Below are positions 44,273-54,423 of a stretch of DNA of 64,000 nt, in pieces. The DNA comes from Mastigamoeba balamuthi (taxonomy: Eukaryota; Evosea; Mastigamoebida; Mastigamoebidae). The position numbers and the translations under genes are program-made. Every line of letters starts with the position of its first letter. The first letter of the stretch is position 1. The notes under the pieces are model-generated. The model was not told where the DNA came from. It searched no databases and was given only the letters and a program-made list of their open reading frames with translations. The stretch lies in NCBI GenBank assembly GCA_902651635.1, contig CACRSC010000040.1, positions 62,001-126,000 of the forward strand, given 5' to 3'.

Positions 44273-46061
44273 TCAGTGCGGCATGCTGGCACACATGGAC
44301 AGCGACTGAAAAGAGCCGACTGAGGTGCTCCCCGGGCTGGGCGAATCGACGCTGAGGTGCGCCTCGAACACCGTCGCCACCGCCGCCGCCTGCAGCGCCC
44401 CGTTCACATCGACACCGCTGCCGCCGCTGCCCAACGCCCGCGCGGCCGTGTTGTGCGCCGACTCCTCGGCCAGGTCGATCGACCGCGCCGCCTCGAAGGC
44501 CACGGGCGCGCCCTCCATCGGCAGGTTGAGGACCGACGGCCTCCGCTGGCGACGTCCCCGCGCGACCAGCACAGCGGCGACGACCACCGCAGAGAGCACA
44601 GCGACGCCGCCGACGATGCCGCCGACTAGCGGCGCCACGAGGCTCGCCGACGACTCCCCGCCGTCGCGGCTGCAGCGGGCGCGGGCTCAGCGAGAGGGCC
44701 GAGGGCCGAGGGGAGGGCAGAGGGCTCGGGGCTCACGCAGCAGCCGCGCAGGTGTCGAAGAGCCACCCGGAGGCCGAGCAGTTGCCGTGCCTCGTCGTGG
44801 AGCCCTCGGAGCAGACGCCCGTGTCCGCGCACCAGCCGCACGAGAGGGACGTCGACACGCAGGAGCGGCACAGCTTCAAGTCGGCGCACCGGCCAGCGGC
44901 TGCGCTCTGGCTGGCGACGACGTCGGGAGTGTTGGGGATCGTGTGGCTGGCCCTCCACAGCCCCAGCGTCGCTCGCGGCCCGGCCAGCACGAGGGCAGCG
45001 CGTGGCCTGCTGCCTGCGGAGGCGCAGGGGGACGTGCTGTTGGGGCCCAGGCGGCCCAGAGTCCAGTTGCTGCCCGCCAGCCGCAGCACGAGGACGCCCG
45101 AGGTCTCGCCCTGGGCCGGGGCGAGCGACCACGTGCAGTCGCCCTCGCGGCCCCCGCAGCTGCCCAGCACAGCGGCGCGCGCGGTGGAGCCGCTCTGCTG
45201 GGCGTCGGCCACCAGGAACAGCGACGCGTTGGAGTGGAGCCGCAGGCTGACGGCTGTCGGCGACGAATTGCTGGCGAGGGCGGGGACGACGTCCCACGCG
45301 GTGTCTCCGCTCTGTGCAGCGAAGGTGGCCGAGCCGCGACAGCCGGCCAGCCAGTCGTCGGCGTGCTGCACGTAGAGCTGCACGGGGCCGACGTCAGAGG
45401 CCACCCACGTGGCGAGTGCGGGAGTCGAGGGCCTGGGGACGAGGCCCACGGTCCAGCCGGGCTTGCCGTCGAACCACACAGCGCAGTCGTAGTCGTAGGC
45501 CTTGGCGTAGCCGATGTACCTGCCCCCCTGCTCAAACGACACCAGCGAGGGGTTCGACAGCCCCGCCACCTTCTTGAACGAGCACTGCGCAGCGCCACCG
45601 CGCGGTCCAAGTGAGCGCGGAATGCGAGACGGGCGGCGGGGAGGAGAGGCAGCACCAGAGAAGGGGACCGCGGAGAGCTCGTGACGACGAGGCGGCCGGA
45701 GCCCGTGCCGTCGTCGCAGACGAACGAGTCGTCGTTGGCGGCGGGGACGAGCGAGACGCCACCGCTGCCGTCGATGGCTGCGACCTCGCGGAACATGAAC
45801 TGCGCCTCTGCGTAGAGCCGCGGCGTCGCGTACACTGCGGGGCGCAGGGGCTCGCGGGTCAGAGCGGTGGGCACTTGACGGCGCCCGTGGCCCCCGCGGC
45901 GCACCGTCTCTGCAGGAGCCACCGACGACGACCCGCATCTCGAGGGAGGTGTCCGCGGCAGAGCTGTACTGCACGACCGCTGAGCAGAGCGCAGGCGCGG
46001 GAAGCAGAGGCGCCAGCAGCAGCGCCAGCGCAGGCAACGAGCAGCCGAGGCAGCGCAGCAT
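44273..46061 (-). CDS. Array copy 11: AbfB-like/PSI-domain single-pass surface protein (diverged subgroup)
   Basis: Exons 45905-46061, 45689-45834, 44737-45584 and 44273-44669 give 515 residues, the shortest PSI-containing copy. The signal peptide is Leu/Pro-rich (ALALLLAPLLPAPALCS). Landmarks are VQYSSAADTSLEMRV, EAQFMFREVAAIDGSGGVS, SFKKVAGLSNPSLVSFEQ, CRSCVSTSLSCGWCADTGVC, APLVGGIVGGVAVLSAVVV and LNLPMEGAPVAF. The tail is short and Ala/Ser-rich, ending MCASMPH, and lacks the LPLGS motif of copies 1-3. It is the outermost member on the right and the most GC-rich. Confidence 0.85.
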
Positions 46062-46886
46062 CTTGGTCGCGTGGTGATCGGGAAGGAGAAGAGAAAATGC
46101 AGGGCTGCGGCGGTCAGGAGTCCTTGCTGGGCTGGGCGTCCAGGGGGCACGTCAGCAGTTATCACTGGCACAGGCGTGCACCATCTGCGGATTATCCAAA
46201 TATTGAAACCCGGTAACGCTTTTCCGCCTGTTCGCACTGTTGCACTGCACGTACGGTCGACGTCTCTGCCGAGATCTGAACCCGGCGGCGGTGTGGAGCA
46301 CGGAACGGGGTGCGTGGGGCACAGCGGGACAGAGACGCGAGGCGGGTGTCCCTGTCGACCATCGCAAACGTGCGTGCGAGCAGACCGGGCTCTCCGAAGA
46401 TGCCCGCACATGGGCGAAGAAGGCTTACGGCACGCAGGCTCGCATGGCTCATCTCATGTGCACGGGAGCGAAGGCAGGCAGGCTGCCCGGAGGAAGAGGG
46501 GACCACGCTGTTCGAGAGTCGCTGCATTGTGGGCCAGCTCCACTAAGGGCACCGCTTCTGTGTCGCTCGGGTGATCCAGCAGCACGAACGCGCGCCCGCT
46601 GGTCCAATGCGGATTATGGAAGCCCAAGGAAGCACCGCGAAGTCGGCGGAACTCTCTGTTCTCTGCTTCTCGTCGAACCGCGGAAGAAGTGCATCATTGA
46701 GACTTCAGCGCGGCGTCGACGGAGGTAGCCGAACGGGGGCGACGCGAACACTCTGGCGCAGACTGCGAACAGCTCTATAAACGAACAAAGGCTTCTTATC
46801 AATAGGATGGCGGGTCCCAGGACTGCTGCGAGCGTCGGGACAGTTCTCCACGAGCTCCCGAAACGAGCAGAGAAAGCAGTGCGGGC
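46062..46886. other. Spacer between copy 11 and the TPR-CHAT gene
   Basis: 825 bp upstream of copy 11 and downstream of the CHAT gene, both on the minus strand. The plus-strand frames here (46071-46780) have no protein features. No RNA gene was seen. Confidence 0.45.
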
Positions 46887-49693
46887 TCATCGCGAGAGCC
46901 TCTCGCGCGCGAAGCCCCCGACGAACGCGGGGCACGCCCAGCTGGCCGCTGCCTCCCCTCTGCGCTCGGCCGCCTCCCGCGCGCCCTCGAAGGCGTCCGC
47001 GGGCGCCTGCCCTCGCAGCAGCCCCGCGTAGAACTCCTCCACGACTGCGCTGCTCGCGAGGCCCGCGACGACGACGCACGCGGCCCCCGCGACGGCGAAT
47101 GCACCGGCGACTCCGGCCACAGCGTCGCCCCACGCGTCGCCCGCCGCCCGCGCGCTGACGACGACGACGGGGGCGCTGGCGAGCGGCAGGGCAGCGACCT
47201 CGGAAGTCCGCAGCCAGCCGTCGTCGTCGTCGTCGCCGTCGCCGTCGCAGTCGCCCGGAGCCCTCGCGAGGGCCAGCGCCCCCGCACGCGGGCCCGCCGA
47301 GGCCGTGCAGTCGATGTGCGTCGCCACGTGGACGACGGCGGCGCCCCGCATCGCCTCGGCGGCCTTGGGCCTCGTCGCCTGGGCCCCCACGAGCTCCCGC
47401 GGCTCCGCGGAGGCCCGCAGGGCGCGGGCGACGCGCGCGGCCTCGTCGCGGGCGTCCGGGAGCCCCGGGAGGGCCGGCGGGTCGGCGCCGGTGCCCTCGA
47501 GCGGCGCCAGCGACTCCGGGGACGCGGGCGCCGGCGAGGGGTCGGCGACGACGGCGGCGACGAGGGCCCGCTGGCGTGGCAGCGCCTCGGCGCGGGCGCA
47601 GAGCGCGTCGAAGACGGCGATCGACGGCGCGCAGGTCACCGCGAGGCTCTGGCAGAGCGGCGCGCCCGCCGGGGCCTCCAGGGCCGCGAACGGGGCGCCC
47701 CAGAGGAGCCTATGCGGCACGACGACGAGCCTGCGCGACCCGCACGTGCGCGCCAGGGCCGGCAGGGCGCGCGCGAGGTCCCCGGAGCCGAGCAGCGCCT
47801 CCGAGAGCCCGCGCAGCGTCTCGGCGGCCCCGGGGCCCCGCAGGCGGCACTCGCGGACGAGCTGCGCCAGGCGCTCGCTGGCCCGCCGGCCCTCGGGGCC
47901 CCGGAAGCTCAGCAGCCGCTCGGCGACGACGGCCTCGGGCTGCGCGCCGCGCGGGACGAGCCACGCCCAGAGGCCGCGCTTGGGGCAGACGTGGTACGCG
48001 AGCAGCGACGCCCCGCGCGACGCGGCGACGGCGCAGAGCTCCGCGGCCGCTGCGCGCCTCCGCGAGGCCTCGGGCAGCATCGCGCGCAGGCCGCCGAGGG
48101 TCTTGGCGCAGTCGCTGTGCTCGAGGGCCTCGGAGGCGCTGCCCTGGGCGGCCAGCGCGTCGACGAGCGCCGCTGCCGCTTTGCGCTGCAGCGCGTCGAC
48201 GGCCGGCGAGGCCCCGGGGCCCGCGCGCAGGTCCTCGTCCCAGCGGACGGCCTCGCGGAGCAGCTCGCGGCCGCGGACGGCGTCGCCGGCGTCGGTGCGC
48301 GCGAGGCCGAGGCGGCAGAGCAGCGCGCCGACGGCGTGGCGCTCGTTGGTGTCGCGGGCGACGACGAGGGCCTTCTCGAACGCCTCCGCGGCCGCCGAGG
48401 CGTCGCCGCCCGCCAGGAGGTCGCGGCCGAGGGCCTCGTGGGCCCACAGCGCGTCGGGCCTGCTCTGCGCGGCCTCTGCGAGGCTCAGCGCGCGGCGGTG
48501 GCACTCGAGCGCGCGGGCGACGTCCCCCGTCCGCCTGTGGCACGCGCCCACGCCCAGCAGCGCGCTGGCCTCGCCCAGCCTCTGCCGCGCCTCCACCGCG
48601 TACGCCAGCCTCTGCGGTCGCGCGTTGGGTCCCGGCGGGGCGGAGGAGAGCGCTGACTTACTTTCTTGTGGAACTCGAGGGCCTTTGCGAAGTCGCGGCG
48701 GCGCTCGAGCAGCGAGCCGATGTTTCCGTGGGCCAGCGCCACCGCCTCGCGGTCGCCCAGCTCGGCGCTGATGGCCAGGGAGCGCGCGTAGAGCCCGTAG
48801 GCACGAGCGTAGTCGTGCAGCTCCTCGTGGGCGAGGCCGAGGTTGTTGCACGCGCGGGCCACGCCGCTCTGGTCGCCCGACGCCTCGCTGAGGCTCAGGT
48901 CCCGCGCGTGGCACTCCAGTGCCCTCTCCAGCTCCCCCAGGGGCCTGTACGCGTTGCCCAGGTTCGCGCACGACGCGCTCTCGCCCTCCCTGGGCAGCAG
49001 GGGCTCAGTCAATTGATTTGCGCCCACTGCAATTTGCCGCACTTGTCGTTCTCGGCGACGGCGATGTCGAGGCGGCGCTGGTGCATCTCGACGGCGCGCG
49101 CGTAGTCCCCAGAGCACTGGTAGGCGTTGCCGAGGTTCTGGCGGGCCTTGGCCTCCGAGGACACGTTGCGGCACCGCAGGGCGACGCTGAGGTGGCGCTT
49201 GTGGTACTCGAGCGCCTGCGCGACGTCCCCGAGGGCCATGTGCGCGTTGCCGATGCCCCCGCAGGCTAGGCCCTGCTCGTCCGTGCACCCGCGCTCCTCG
49301 GCGAGGCGCAGACGCCGCGTGTGAAGCTCCAGCATCCGCCCGAACTCGCCTCTGCGTCCCAAAAGGCGCCAGTGAGTCTTTGCAAAAACCGAAGTGCGAA
49401 AAACCACGAGAACCTCCGCTTGTACTCGTTGGCCAGCTTGCCCAGAGCCCGGCACTCGGCTGCAGCGTCTCCGCCCGTGCGGGCCTCGGCGACCGCGGTC
49501 ATGAGCCCCTGCGAGGGTCGTGAGCGGCTGCAGCGCTGCAGCGAGGGGGAGAGGGGACGAGAGGGGAGGGGACCTGCAGGCGCAGATCGGCCTGCGAGGC
49601 GCCAGCGACGGGGGCCACGTTCACGGGGCTGCTCCTGACAGCGACAGTGGAGGGCGACCGCAGCGGAGAGCCGCTGGACACGGTGCAGCCCAT
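46887..49693 (-). CDS. TPR-CHAT protein with acylation signal and no catalytic cysteine
   Basis: Five exons (49574-49693, 49414-49508, 49043-49351, 48662-48989, 46887-48611) give 858 residues. The start MGCTVSSGSP fits N-myristoylation at Gly2 plus palmitoylation at Cys3, so membrane attachment is likely. Residues about 40-310 are tandem TPRs of the LGN/kinesin-light-chain type (ACGGIGNAHMALGDVAQALEY, ARQNLGNAYQCSGDYARAVEM, ACNNLGLAHEELHDYARAY). The C-terminal half is a CHAT domain, a caspase-like fold found with TPRs: the histidine strand is present (VVHVATHID, residue about 712), but the strand that should end in SAC reads VVVVSARAAG (about 768). It is therefore probably a non-proteolytic CHAT scaffold. 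Intron 3 contains TCAATTGA (49009). Confidence 0.85.
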
Positions 49694-50088
49694 TTCCGTA
49701 CTGAGCCAATTACAGCAACACAAGAACTGCGCAGTCCTGTGGCCAAAAATAGGGTAGATATCGCCACCCCGATACAAAATGTAAGATATCCTGGCGTTTT
49801 TCTGTCCCCCTGCGCACTCCTCTGCTTTCAGAGGTTGCCGCCTCGGGAGGGCCGGTACTACTCGTTCTCGCCGCGGCATGGAGATTTCTGCTTCAGACGA
49901 GATATCAGAATCAGAATTTATCGCTTAGTAGTAAGTAGGCCAAAACAACCACGAAATCTTCGGAGATTCTGGAGTAGCAGAAAGCTCAAGGGATGAGGAA
50001 GATCGGGACTCCCGCCTTTGCAGTACCGCGGCCTCTCGTCTGCTCATTGGCCACAGATAGCCCCGAGTTGTCTGTAGCCAACAAAGTT
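49694..50088. other. Region upstream of the CHAT gene and tRNA
   Basis: 395 bp, AT-rich in part, with GATATC words near 49755, 49787 and 49902. No coding sequence was seen. Confidence 0.5.
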
Positions 50089-50160
50089 GGCTCGGTAGCA
50101 TAATGGTATTGCGTCTGTCTCGTAAACAGAAGGTTGAGGGTTCGATTCCCTCCCGAGCCT
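50089..50160 (+). tRNA. tRNA-Thr (anticodon CGT)
   Basis: A cloverleaf can be drawn by eye. The acceptor stem GGCTCGG pairs with CCGAGCC, the anticodon stem TCTGT/ACAGA encloses the loop CTCGTAA (anticodon CGT, reading ACG), and the T arm is GAGGG-TTCGATT-CCCTC. The internal promoter boxes are present (B box GGTTCGATTCC). There is no intron, no encoded CCA, and a T5 tract follows directly, as expected for RNA polymerase III termination. Confidence 0.95.
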
Positions 50161-50274
50161 TTTTGTAAAAGACGGTCCTTGATCCTGCGATACGATTTTT
50201 GGCGGCGCGCAGTATCTCGGAGCATAAACGGTAATCGCGTATTGATTCGCAGCCACCACCCGCGTGCCCGTGCC

Positions 50275-51400
50275 ATGGGGAACAAGCAGGAGAAGGAGGC
50301 AGCGGCCAAGTTCCAGGAGCAGACGAACATCGGGAACGTGCCGGCCAAGACGGTGGAGGCGGTCTTCCGGCGCTTCGCTGCGCACGAGGCGGGCGGCCAG
50401 CCCACGCTCAACCACCGCCTCTTCGACGACGCCCTCGAGGCCCTCGAGAAGGACGGCCTCAAGAAGATCTCCCACACGCCCCTCTCCCGCCAGCTCTTCC
50501 GCGTCTTCGACCGCGACAACTCGTGCGCGGGATCGCCGCTCTGCTCTCTCTATTTTCGCGATTTGAGTTTGAATTTTCAAATATTTCAAATTGCCGGGCG
50601 ATATTTGAGATTTTTGTTTCCCTCACGCACGCGCGTGCCGCCCAGGGGGTCGATCGACCTGAACGAGTTCATCACGGGGATCACGCTGCTGAGCAACGGG
50701 ACGCTGGACGACAAGGCCGAGGTCACGTTCAAGGCGTTTGACACCAACAAGAACGGGTACATCGAGGAGAGCGAGCTCGTCGAGATGGTCTCGGCCAGCT
50801 ACGACGCCGCCGTCAAGGTGCCCTGCCCGCCTTTGTATACCCCTCCCCCCCCCCTTCCCACATGCTTGTTCTGTCCTGTGCAACGTCTGCGTGGTTGTCA
50901 CATCACATCCCGGAATGACCTCTGCAGTTCGCTGTGGGACAAATCCCTGGGGCGAAAATCTGCGTGGCCCTGCGGTGAATTGTGTTCTGGGAATTGGAAT
51001 TCGAGAATTGAATCTCTCGCGGGGGCGGTGCCCCTGCGGCAAGTAAGGCGCAGAGCCCACACGCTCTGATCCGTGCGCGGGTGCTCGTGCTTCGCAGGTG
51101 GCGCTGTCGCTGTCGGACCTGTCCAAGATGGACGAGCTGACGAGCTCCGTGGTCTCGATGGTGCGCACGCAGATGGAGGGCCTCGCGCGCGACATGATGC
51201 AGAAGCTCGACACCAACCACGACGGCCGCCTCGACCTCGAGGAGTGCGCACACACCCCCGAGCCAGCCTTCACACAGCCCCCCCCTGGCTGACCCGTTCG
51301 TTCGATGTGATGTGGCAGGTTCAAGACGTTCTGCAGGAACGTGGACGATATCAAGGCCACTGTCAACGGGCTCGGCGGCAAGGTCAACATCATCGCGTGA
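50275..51400 (+). CDS. EF-hand calcium-binding protein with myristoylation signal
   Basis: Four exons (50275-50522, 50646-50817, 51098-51243, 51319-51400) give 215 residues. MGNKQEKEAAA at the start fits N-myristoylation. Three full EF-hand loops are visible: DRDNSGSIDLNE (completed across the exon 1/2 junction), DTNKNGYIEESE and DTNHDGRLDLEE (completed across the exon 3/4 junction). A helix with NHRLFDDALEAL occupies the place of a first, degenerate hand. The arrangement resembles calcineurin-B/CBL or neuronal-calcium-sensor proteins, Ca2+-dependent membrane-associated regulators. Two splice junctions fall inside EF loops and both restore the 12-residue consensus, which confirms the model. 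The start codon is 115 bp after the tRNA. Confidence 0.9.
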
Positions 51401-51820
51401 GGAGCCCAGCAGGACTGACTGTCAGATTACCCCCGGGGGGCCACCCGACCGACCGACGGCGGCACCATAACATGCACCCTTTCCCGAGACCACCCACGAT
51501 AACAGACGATTGCATTTGACCACCCGTTCCCTGCTGTCAGCCCACAGCGCCCCCCGGCCCATGTGACACCCCGGCCGCGCATCAAGTTGTGACGGGAGAT
51601 CCGGGGATCTTGTGCAGATCTACTAGAAATCGGCGGGGGCAGGACCCGGACCCCGCCGCTGCCACACGAGCTCGCCCGCGCACGCATCGCCGCACGCAGC
51701 GCCCTCCCCCACCCCTCCGCGCTCCGCCGCCGTCTCACGCGCCGCGCCGCCCCGCGCCCCGTGCCCGCGCGCCCAGCACAGCAACAGCAGCGGCACTCCA
51801 CAGGAAAGAAGATATCATCC
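51401..51820. other. Spacer upstream of the AlkD-like gene
   Basis: 420 bp between two plus-strand genes, including C-rich sequence that is probably 5' untranslated. An in-frame GTG upstream of the chosen ATG extends the reading frame but has no support. No other gene was seen. Confidence 0.5.
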
Positions 51821-53974
51821 ATGATGAATCTGTCGCAGTTCGCGCCGCCCTCCGCGCTGCCCCCGCACGCCACGTCAGCACCGCTCGCGGACGACGACAC
51901 GTCATCCACGTCCCGCGGCCAGCAGCAGCAGGCGGGGGACTGCGTGGCGCGGCTGTGCCAGGTGGGGGGCGAGTGGCGGTACGTGACCAACGACAGCAGC
52001 GTCGACGACGCGCTGCGGGCGCTGCGCTGCCTGCTGGCGCAGAACGCGGACAAGGACAAGGCCAAGCGGCAGATCAAGTACATGAAGAGCACGGTGCCCT
52101 ACTACGGCATCATGACCCCGCAGCTCAAGATGCTCTTCCTCTCGTACCACGCGGCCAACCTCGCCTCGCTCCCGCCGCAGGTGGGCAGGAGGGCGCTCAT
52201 TGCTTCCCTCTCCCTCCCTCCCTCCGCCCTGTCGCATCGCTGGGGGCGAATCGAATCGAATTGAATTGAGTTGGCGACTGCGCAGATTCAAATATATGCG
52301 GCCTACCGAATGATCGAGGGCGAGCACATGGAGGAGAAGCAGGTGGCCATCATGACGCTCGTCAAGGTGCGCGTGGGCTCCGTGCCGCACCGCGTGGGGC
52401 CTGCGCACAGGCCCCGCGGACTGCCATTTCATTTATTTTATGTTTGCTCTGCTGGGCTGACTGACACGGTCTCCCGCGCCTGCGCACGGACCGCACGGCC
52501 CCCGCAGAACCTCAAGCACCTGACGGCCAAGCACGTGCCGGAGCTCGCGGCGATTGTCGACAACCACATCCACGACTGGGCCTCGTGCGACTCGCTGGCG
52601 TCCAAGGTCGCCGCCACTTCCAGGAATTATCCGGCATTTTGAAATTGGGGGCCGCCCTCGGCCGTTTGTGAATTGGGGCCCACCCCCCCTCGTCGCCGTG
52701 TGTTGCCAATCGCCTCGTGCGTTGCGTCGCATCAGGTGCTCAACATGATGATCAAGAAGGACGAGAGCATCGCGCCGCTCATCGCCGCGTGGAAGGACGC
52801 CGTGGGGTGCAGCATGTGGCGCCTGCGCGCGTGCTGCGTGGCCTTTGTCAAGATCGCGCGCTTCAACCGGCACAACGAGCGCATCCTCAGCATCTGCGCC
52901 AAGTGTCTCTCGTGCGCTCGCTAGAGTCTTCCCCTTCCCCCCTTCACCCAACAGCTCAAGTCACCCACCGCACCGAGGGTCAGTTACCCTCTGGCCAGAT
53001 ATTCCCCCGATTCCGGAATCTGCCGCGAGATATCTGGGGTATCCGCGGAATACTGACGGCAGCTGCGCAGGTCCGAGCACCAGAGCGAGCGGTTCCTGCA
53101 GCTGGGCGTGGGCTGGGTGCTGCGAGAGCTGAGCATCGCGGACCTGGAGCTGGTGACGACCTTCATCAAGGCGCACTACCCGCGCTTCCTGCGCGAGGGC
53201 CTCCGCTACGCCATCGAGAAGATGGACGAGCCGCTGCGAAAAGAGCTCCTCGAGTTCCAGCGGCCCCCTGCGCGCCACACGCGCACCGGGACGCCTCCCC
53301 CGCCCTCGCCCGGCATCTGCGGGGTCCCTGCGGGCCCCGCGGGCGCTGCGGGGGGCTCTGCGGCGGCCGCGTCGCCCTCGCTCTGCGCGGCCTCGCCGTC
53401 GCTGGGCCCCGGGACGCCCTCGGGCCTCCGCAGGGCCGTCAGCCCGCCGCCGCCCGCCCAGCGCATCGTGCCCACAGCGCCCATGCACCAGCTGTTCATG
53501 CAGATGCCGCAGATGCCGCCGCAGCAGCCCACGCGCTCGCCGTCGCCCGGGCAGTCGGCCTACGCGGCCGCAGCGGCCGCCGCGGGCTTCGGGGCGCTGC
53601 TGCCGGGCTCGCAGGCGGCCATGAGCGTCCTCCAGCACGCGCGGCCCGCCAGCGCGGGCGCAGCGGTGCGCGGGACGCCGTACCAGCAGCTCGTCAAGCA
53701 GATCGCCAACGGCGAGCACGCGGGCGCCGCGCTGGTGCTGCCGCCCTCGGCCGCGGGGCGCTACTCGCAGGCCGCCTCCTCGGCCGCCGCGGCCGCCGCT
53801 GCCGCTGCTGCTGCGGCTGCGGCTGCTGCAGCGGCGGCGGGGGGGCAGCAGGGGCAGCAGGGGCAGCAGCAGCAGCAGCAGCAGGGGATGGCGGTGGTGA
53901 TGCCCACGCCGCCGCAGCAGATGGGCCAGCAGCAGCTGCAGCAGCTGCAGCACAACATGCAAATGAAGGAGTAG
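51821..53974 (+). CDS. AlkD-like DNA alkylation repair HEAT-repeat protein with Ala/Gln-rich tail
   Basis: Five exons (51821-52180, 52286-52366, 52508-52606, 52736-52902, 53071-53974) give 536 residues. Residues about 40-310 match the DNA alkylation repair (AlkC/AlkD) HEAT family: IKYMKSTVPYYGIMTPQLK is the N-terminal signature (YMK...P..GI.TP.L). HDWASCDSLASK carries the W-x3-D pair that in AlkD lines the lesion site, and MWRLRACCVAFVK the following Arg-rich helix. AlkD-type glycosylases remove cationic alkylated purines. About 220 C-terminal residues are low-complexity: Pro/Gly-rich, then a long alanine run, then Gln-rich. That tail is foreign to bacterial AlkD and may drive condensation or protein binding. 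Intron 4 contains the GATATCTGGGGTATCC motif. Confidence 0.78.
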
Positions 53975-54150
53975 GGGCCCCTGCGTCCTCTTTCTATGCA
54001 GCGCAGCAGCGCCCTGTGCCCTGTTGGGATCAGCGCCGGTGCGCCAGCAGGGATTGCTGGCGGGGCCGTGGCCGGTGGGGCCGCAGCAGGAGCGGAGGAG
54101 GGCCCGTGAGGTATTTAGGGCCGCGAGCGGATGCTGCTGGATGCCTTGCC

Positions 54151-54187
<37 letters not shown>

Positions 54188-54423
54188 TGTGTGCGTGAGA
54201 CGAGCTACTTGGTTGGGCACGGATACTGAGCATGGCAGCACACAGTGCTTTCTGTTTCTTTGATGCTCTCCGCTGGCGCCCCGTGTGAGGGCTTCTCCAA
54301 GGGGCCTTGACGCCAGCGGAGCCTCCGGCACTCGGCGGGGAATCAGGCATCGGCTGGACGAGCGAGCAAACCGTGTCGGAAGGAGTGGGGACGGTGTGGC
54401 TCGCTCGCGTGCTGCAGACCTAC
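53975..54423. other. Convergent spacer with GA repeat and hairpin
   Basis: The 3' ends of the AlkD-like gene (+) and the pentapeptide gene (-) face each other here. A (GA)n run spans about 54156-54185. CTCCGCTGGCG (54268-54278) and CGCCAGCGGAG (54311-54321) form a perfect 11-bp inverted repeat whose loop contains a further CCCC/GGGG pairing. No coding sequence is supported. Confidence 0.65.

Noticed and set aside
47305-48771. Plus-strand frames of over 400 codons opposite the TPR-CHAT gene
   Set aside because: Low-complexity Arg/Ala/Ser/Pro translations with no start context or homology; antisense shadows of the real exon.
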